From Christensenella sp. UBA941 (GTDB lineage: Bacteria > Bacillota > Clostridia > Christensenellales > UBA941), in contig DBDD01000089.1 of assembly GCA_002293365.1 (NCBI GenBank), positions 1-7,392 on the forward strand: a stretch of 7,392 nt of DNA, given 5' to 3'. The translations under genes were made by a program, and so were the position numbers. The notes under the pieces are model-generated. The model saw only the letters and a program-made list of their open reading frames with translations, was not told the DNA's origin and made no database searches. Below are positions 4,906 to 7,392 of the stretch, piece by piece. Position 1 is the stretch's first letter. Each line of letters starts with the position of its first letter.

Positions 4906-6293
4906 TGGCTACGACCTCCATTACACAGCATGAAAACCCCCATCTGCGTCGGCGCGCCGCATGATTCGTCCGATTCGCCGATATCCGAAAACTGTACGGT
5001 ATAGCCGAAGCGCTCCGCCGTTTCCGACGCCCAGCTTTGAAATTCCGTCCGCGTCCACTCAAAGCGATGGTCGCCGTGGCGCAAGTTATCTATACCATAA
5101 TGGACGTTATATTCGCGGTTCGGCGTCGTCAGCACCACGCAGCGCGGCTTGGCGAACTCGAACAGCACGCGCTCGAACGCCGCGAGGCGGGGTATGTCCA
5201 GATGCTCGATCACCTCGACGACCGAAACGGCTTCGTAGCCGGAAAAACGCGCGTCCTTATATGTTATCGCGCCCTGAAACAGCTGAATGCGTTCGCTTTT
5301 CGCCTCACCGGCGCGCTCTAAATGCAGCCTTTCCGATGCGCGGCCTAAAGCGTGTGACGAAACGTCCGCGCCCGCGATTCGCGTAAACTGACCGTCCTTT
5401 ACGAGCATATCCAGGAGCTTCCCTTCACCGCAGCCAAGGTCGAGGACGCTTTTCGCGCCGCTGTTTTTCAGTGCGGCCATTACGGCGTCCAGGCGCTGTT
5501 CGTTTAGCCTCGGCTTGCGCTCGGGCGTAACCTCCGGTTCGGCGGCGGGCATGTTTTCCTCCGCCGCGTTCGCGGCCAGCCGTTCGAACGCCATATTGAC
5601 TAGCGTGCGCCGGCGGTTCAGATAGCGCCTAGTAATAAACTGCCGCTCGGGATGCTCCTGTAACCAGCCCTCACCCATGCGCAACAGCTTTTCCACCTCG
5701 GCCTCGCCGATCCAGTAGTGCTTCTGCCTATCGAATACGGGCAGCAATACGAAGAGATGCTTCAATAAGTCCCGCAGGCGGACTTTGCCGCTGATCGTCA
5801 GGTTCACATAGTCGCTGTCGCCCCAGTCGGGGAATTGTTCGTCGGCCATGAAGGTTTCATATCGCACCTCGTAGCCAAGCGGTTCGAAGATGGCGTTAAG
5901 CTTATCCCGCTCGCCCCGGCAAGGCAGCATTGTTATGCCCGCCGCAAGCTCGAGCGGGGAATCGGACAGCGCCTGCCGCGAATCGGCACGCCCCGTCATG
6001 GCCGTGCCGAACACGCGCGATATAGCCGTACTCATGAAGGACGACGCGACATATGGCCGGTCGTTAACGTAGTCGAACAATCCGCGGCTTTGGCCCGACT
6101 TTCCCCGCGCCAAGTCGAGCGGGTCTATGTCCAATAAAAGTGCCGCTGTAGTGCGTTCGTTGGAAACCTCGGGATAAAATACATACGCTTTCCCGTGGTT
6201 AAGCTCGAACACTTGCGGCCTGTTAGGGTTCTTATAGAGTAAATAGCCCAGCTCGGGCGTGTTTTGACCCGTATAGGTGATGGATAATAGCAT
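4896..6293 (-). CDS. hen1: 3'-terminal RNA ribose 2'-O-methyltransferase Hen1
   Basis: A 465-residue Hen1, the partner of Pnkp. It transfers a methyl group from S-adenosylmethionine to the 2'-OH of the 3'-terminal ribose at an RNA break before sealing. Residues 1 to about 240 (beginning MLLSITYTGQNTPELGYLL) form the bacterial-specific N-terminal part that supports the Pnkp ligase. A linker rich in Ala, Pro and Glu (about 240-262) leads to the methyltransferase. There, VLDLGCGEGKLL (283-294) binds SAM and D310 probably contacts its ribose. EVIEH (360-364; E360, E363, H364) with H409 in HGDHRFEW forms the metal site characteristic of Hen1. An ATG two codons upstream (6299) is also open. I chose 6293 because the GGGAG site is 8 nt from it but only 2 nt from 6299, and because it gives the family's usual N-terminus. 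It is first in the operon and overlaps pnkp by 10 nt. Confidence 0.96.
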   Translation of the reverse strand: MLLSITYTGQNTPELGYLLYKNPNRPQVFELNHGKAYVFYPEVSNERTTAALLLDIDPLDLARGKSGQSRGLFDYVNDRPYVASSFMSTAISRVFGTAMTGRADSRQALSDSPLELAAGITMLPCRGERDKLNAIFEPLGYEVRYETFMADEQFPDWGDSDYVNLTISGKVRLRDLLKHLFVLLPVFDRQKHYWIGEAEVEKLLRMGEGWLQEHPERQFITRRYLNRRRTLVNMAFERLAANAAEENMPAAEPEVTPERKPRLNEQRLDAVMAALKNSGAKSVLDLGCGEGKLLDMLVKDGQFTRIAGADVSSHALGRASERLHLERAGEAKSERIQLFQGAITYKDARFSGYEAVSVVEVIEHLDIPRLAAFERVLFEFAKPRCVVLTTPNREYNVHYGIDNLRHGDHRFEWTRTEFQSWASETAERFGYTVQFSDIGESDESCGAPTQMGVFMLCNGGRSQCA

Positions 6294-6301
6294 GAACATC
6301 G

Positions 6302-6306
6302 CTCCC
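6302..6306 (-). promoter_or_regulatory. Ribosome binding site deciding the hen1 start
   Basis: GGGAG on the minus strand is 8 nt from the ATG at 6293 and 2 nt from the ATG at 6299. Only the first spacing is normal for initiation, so translation most likely starts at 6293. Confidence 0.65.
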
Positions 6307-6320
6307 GCTTATCGAATGCG

Positions 6321-6349
6321 ATTATATAATTCCATTTCTTTTTAAGCTA
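6321..6349 (-). promoter_or_regulatory. Putative promoter of the hen1-pnkp operon
   Basis: A perfect TATAAT -10 box lies at 6326-6321 on the minus strand, about 28 nt before the hen1 start. This leaves a short leader with the GGGAG site. At 17-nt spacing the -35 position (6349-6344) reads TAGCTT, a poor match to consensus, so the promoter may be weak or need an activator. The -10 sits inside the self-complementary ATTATATAAT (6321-6330). No RtcR-like or sigma-54 site is evident. Confidence 0.5.
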
Positions 6350-6477
6350 TTCCTGCTTTGGTGCCCAGACGGGTTTATCCTTTATGGCTCAATATCCACT
6401 GCAAAAGCAAGCTGGAGGCGCTACGATACGTAATTCAATACTATGTTTGCGGCTGAATATTTACATGTACTCCAGAA

Positions 6478-6798
6478 TCAAACAGACTCATCTAAATATC
6501 TGCCCATTCCCGACTCTTTCGCCTTTTCTGCTTGGACAGATGAACGATCTTTTTCTTTTTCATCTTCCTTGTTTTCCTGCCGTTTCAATTCCGCAATCTG
6601 CTTTTTGATTCCTTGTATTTGCTTTTCAATTTTTTTTGCCTTTTCCTCATCCTTCGCTTCGACAGCTTTTTCTTTTTCATTGGTTAGCTGTAGCAATTTC
6701 TGCTCCAACGCCCTGATTTGAGAATCGGCGCCGCCTGCTGGTGAGTTTGCATTAGCCGGATTAGGTAATGCGCTTGGATTGATACCGTTGATATTCAT
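6478..6798 (-). CDS. FlxA-like coiled-coil protein
   Basis: A 106-residue, highly charged protein resembling the FlxA-like family of short coiled-coil proteins, often annotated in clostridia. It begins MNINGINPSALPNP, with a flexible Ala/Pro/Asn/Gly-rich segment to about residue 24. A long helix (about 25-88) follows, with hydrophobic residues spaced as heptads (for example IRALEQKLLQLTNEKEKAVE and IEKQIQGIKKQIAELKRQE), Lys/Glu-rich and probably coiled-coil. No signal peptide or membrane segment is visible. E. coli FlxA belongs to the flagellar sigma-28 regulon, but the cellular role of these homologues is not established and no flagellar gene is nearby. It has its own promoter and a GGGGG ribosome site (6811-6807) 8 nt from the ATG, so it is probably not dependent on the upstream kinase gene. 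The family name is moderately sure; function is unknown. Confidence 0.8.
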   Translation of the reverse strand: MNINGINPSALPNPANANSPAGGADSQIRALEQKLLQLTNEKEKAVEAKDEEKAKKIEKQIQGIKKQIAELKRQENKEDEKEKDRSSVQAEKAKESGMGRYLDESV

Positions 6799-6831
6799 TT
6801 TTTATTCCCCCGCAATCTATGACTTGGATTC

Positions 6832-6860
6832 AGTATAAACAGGCGTTTTGCGGGTTTCAA
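6832..6860 (-). promoter_or_regulatory. Near-consensus sigma-A promoter for the FlxA-like gene
   Basis: On the minus strand TTGAAA (6860-6855) is separated by exactly 17 nt from TATACT (6837-6832). Each box matches 5 of 6 consensus positions. Transcription would begin near 6825, about 27 nt before the start codon at 6798, with the ribosome site inside the leader. Confidence 0.7.
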
Positions 6861-6883
6861 CGGTACTTACGTGAAATGCTTCC

Positions 6884-7392
6884 CTATTGTTGTGAAATGA
6901 CAAGAAGGACGCTTAATTTGAAAATGCAATCTACAATGTCAATTTCTGCTTTGCCATCATATTTTTGTGCCACAGCTTTGATGTTGGATATACCCACTCC
7001 ATCAGTCGGCATTTCCGTATCTTGGGCGCAATGATTGTCAATATTCAGGAGAAAGAAGTTCCCTTTTTGTTTGCCCGAGATACCGATATATCTGCTCTTA
7101 GGCACAACAGCTTCACTGGCCGTTATCGCGTTATCCAACGCGTTAGATAAAATAATGCACCAATCAATATCTTTTACGGTGCTTGTCCGGGGGATAGCTA
7201 CGGAACAGTCTACCTCTATCCCTTGACCGGCGGCAACTGCCAGTTTACTGCCAAGCAACGCGTCCACTACTGTGTTTCCTGTATTCACCGGAAATGACAG
7301 GGAGCCTGACATTTGTTCCAGATTTGCGAGGTAATCGTGGGCGTCCGCCGGTTTGTCCTCTCTAAGCAACTGCCGCAGGACAAGCAGATGAT
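6884..7392 (-). CDS. GHKL-domain sensor histidine kinase, C-terminal part (5' end beyond window)
   Basis: The frame is open to the window edge and ends at TAG 6886-6884. About 168 C-terminal residues are present. The first visible residues, HLLVLRQLLRED, fit the end of the 'HDYRHHL' phospho-acceptor box of AgrC/LytS-like kinases, followed by the helix YLANLEQMSG. The GHKL ATPase domain follows, with N-box ILSNALDNAITA (Mg2+ and ATP-binding Asn/Asp), then the G-box DGVGISNI and a final strand FKLSVLLV. The G-box has Ile where Leu is usual. The missing upstream part should hold the membrane sensor. Such kinases usually phosphorylate a LytTR response regulator and often sense peptides. No regulator gene follows; the next gene is the FlxA-like one, 85 nt away with its own promoter. 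A TTG at 7369 could be misread as a start, but the H-box homology continues upstream of it. Confidence 0.9.
   Translation of the reverse strand, partial: HLLVLRQLLREDKPADAHDYLANLEQMSGSLSFPVNTGNTVVDALLGSKLAVAAGQGIEVDCSVAIPRTSTVKDIDWCIILSNALDNAITASEAVVPKSRYIGISGKQKGNFFLLNIDNHCAQDTEMPTDGVGISNIKAVAQKYDGKAEIDIVDCIFKLSVLLVISQQ

Overview
The window looks like a chromosomal accessory segment from a Bacillota (Firmicutes), probably a clostridial anaerobe of intermediate GC. Strong GGAGG-type Shine-Dalgarno sites, sigma-A-like promoters, a FlxA-like protein, an AgrC-like GHKL sensor kinase and a Clostridium-type Pnkp/Hen1 pair all point that way. No rRNA, tRNA or CRISPR array is visible. Every intact gene lies on the minus strand.

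Layout. At 102-786 is a two-gene toxin-antitoxin operon: a RelB/DinJ-type antitoxin followed by a PIN-domain ribonuclease toxin. From 925 to about 2310 is a gene graveyard. It holds an IclR-family regulator truncated and joined to a foreign C-terminus (925-1415), an AT-rich divergent promoter region, TGTCAA/TTGACA repeats resembling an insertion-sequence end (1574-1680), the C-terminal scrap of an oligopeptide ABC-transporter ATPase (1764-1925), a perfect 12-bp hairpin, and the C-terminal scrap of an amidohydrolase-2 enzyme (2041-2268). A long hairpin (2263-2303) separates this scrap from the convergent repair operon.

The centrepiece (2341-6293) is a complete bacterial RNA-repair cassette transcribed hen1 then pnkp, with a 10-nt overlap. 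Hen1 is the 3'-terminal ribose 2'-O-methyltransferase. Pnkp is the three-domain kinase, 2',3'-phosphatase and ligase. In the characterised Clostridium thermocellum system the two proteins form one complex. Pnkp heals both ends of a cleaved RNA, Hen1 methylates the 2'-OH at the break, and the Hen1 N-terminal part activates the Pnkp ligase, so the sealed RNA resists a second cut at that site. All catalytic residues I can place are present. This cassette is a described system but an uncommon one.

On the right are a small coiled-coil FlxA-like protein with its own near-consensus promoter (6478-6798) and the C-terminal part of a GHKL histidine kinase that runs off the window (6884-7392).

The repair genes appear more GC-rich than the flanks. 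Together with the decayed genes and the toxin-antitoxin module, this suggests a mosaic region built by insertion and decay. That history is inference.
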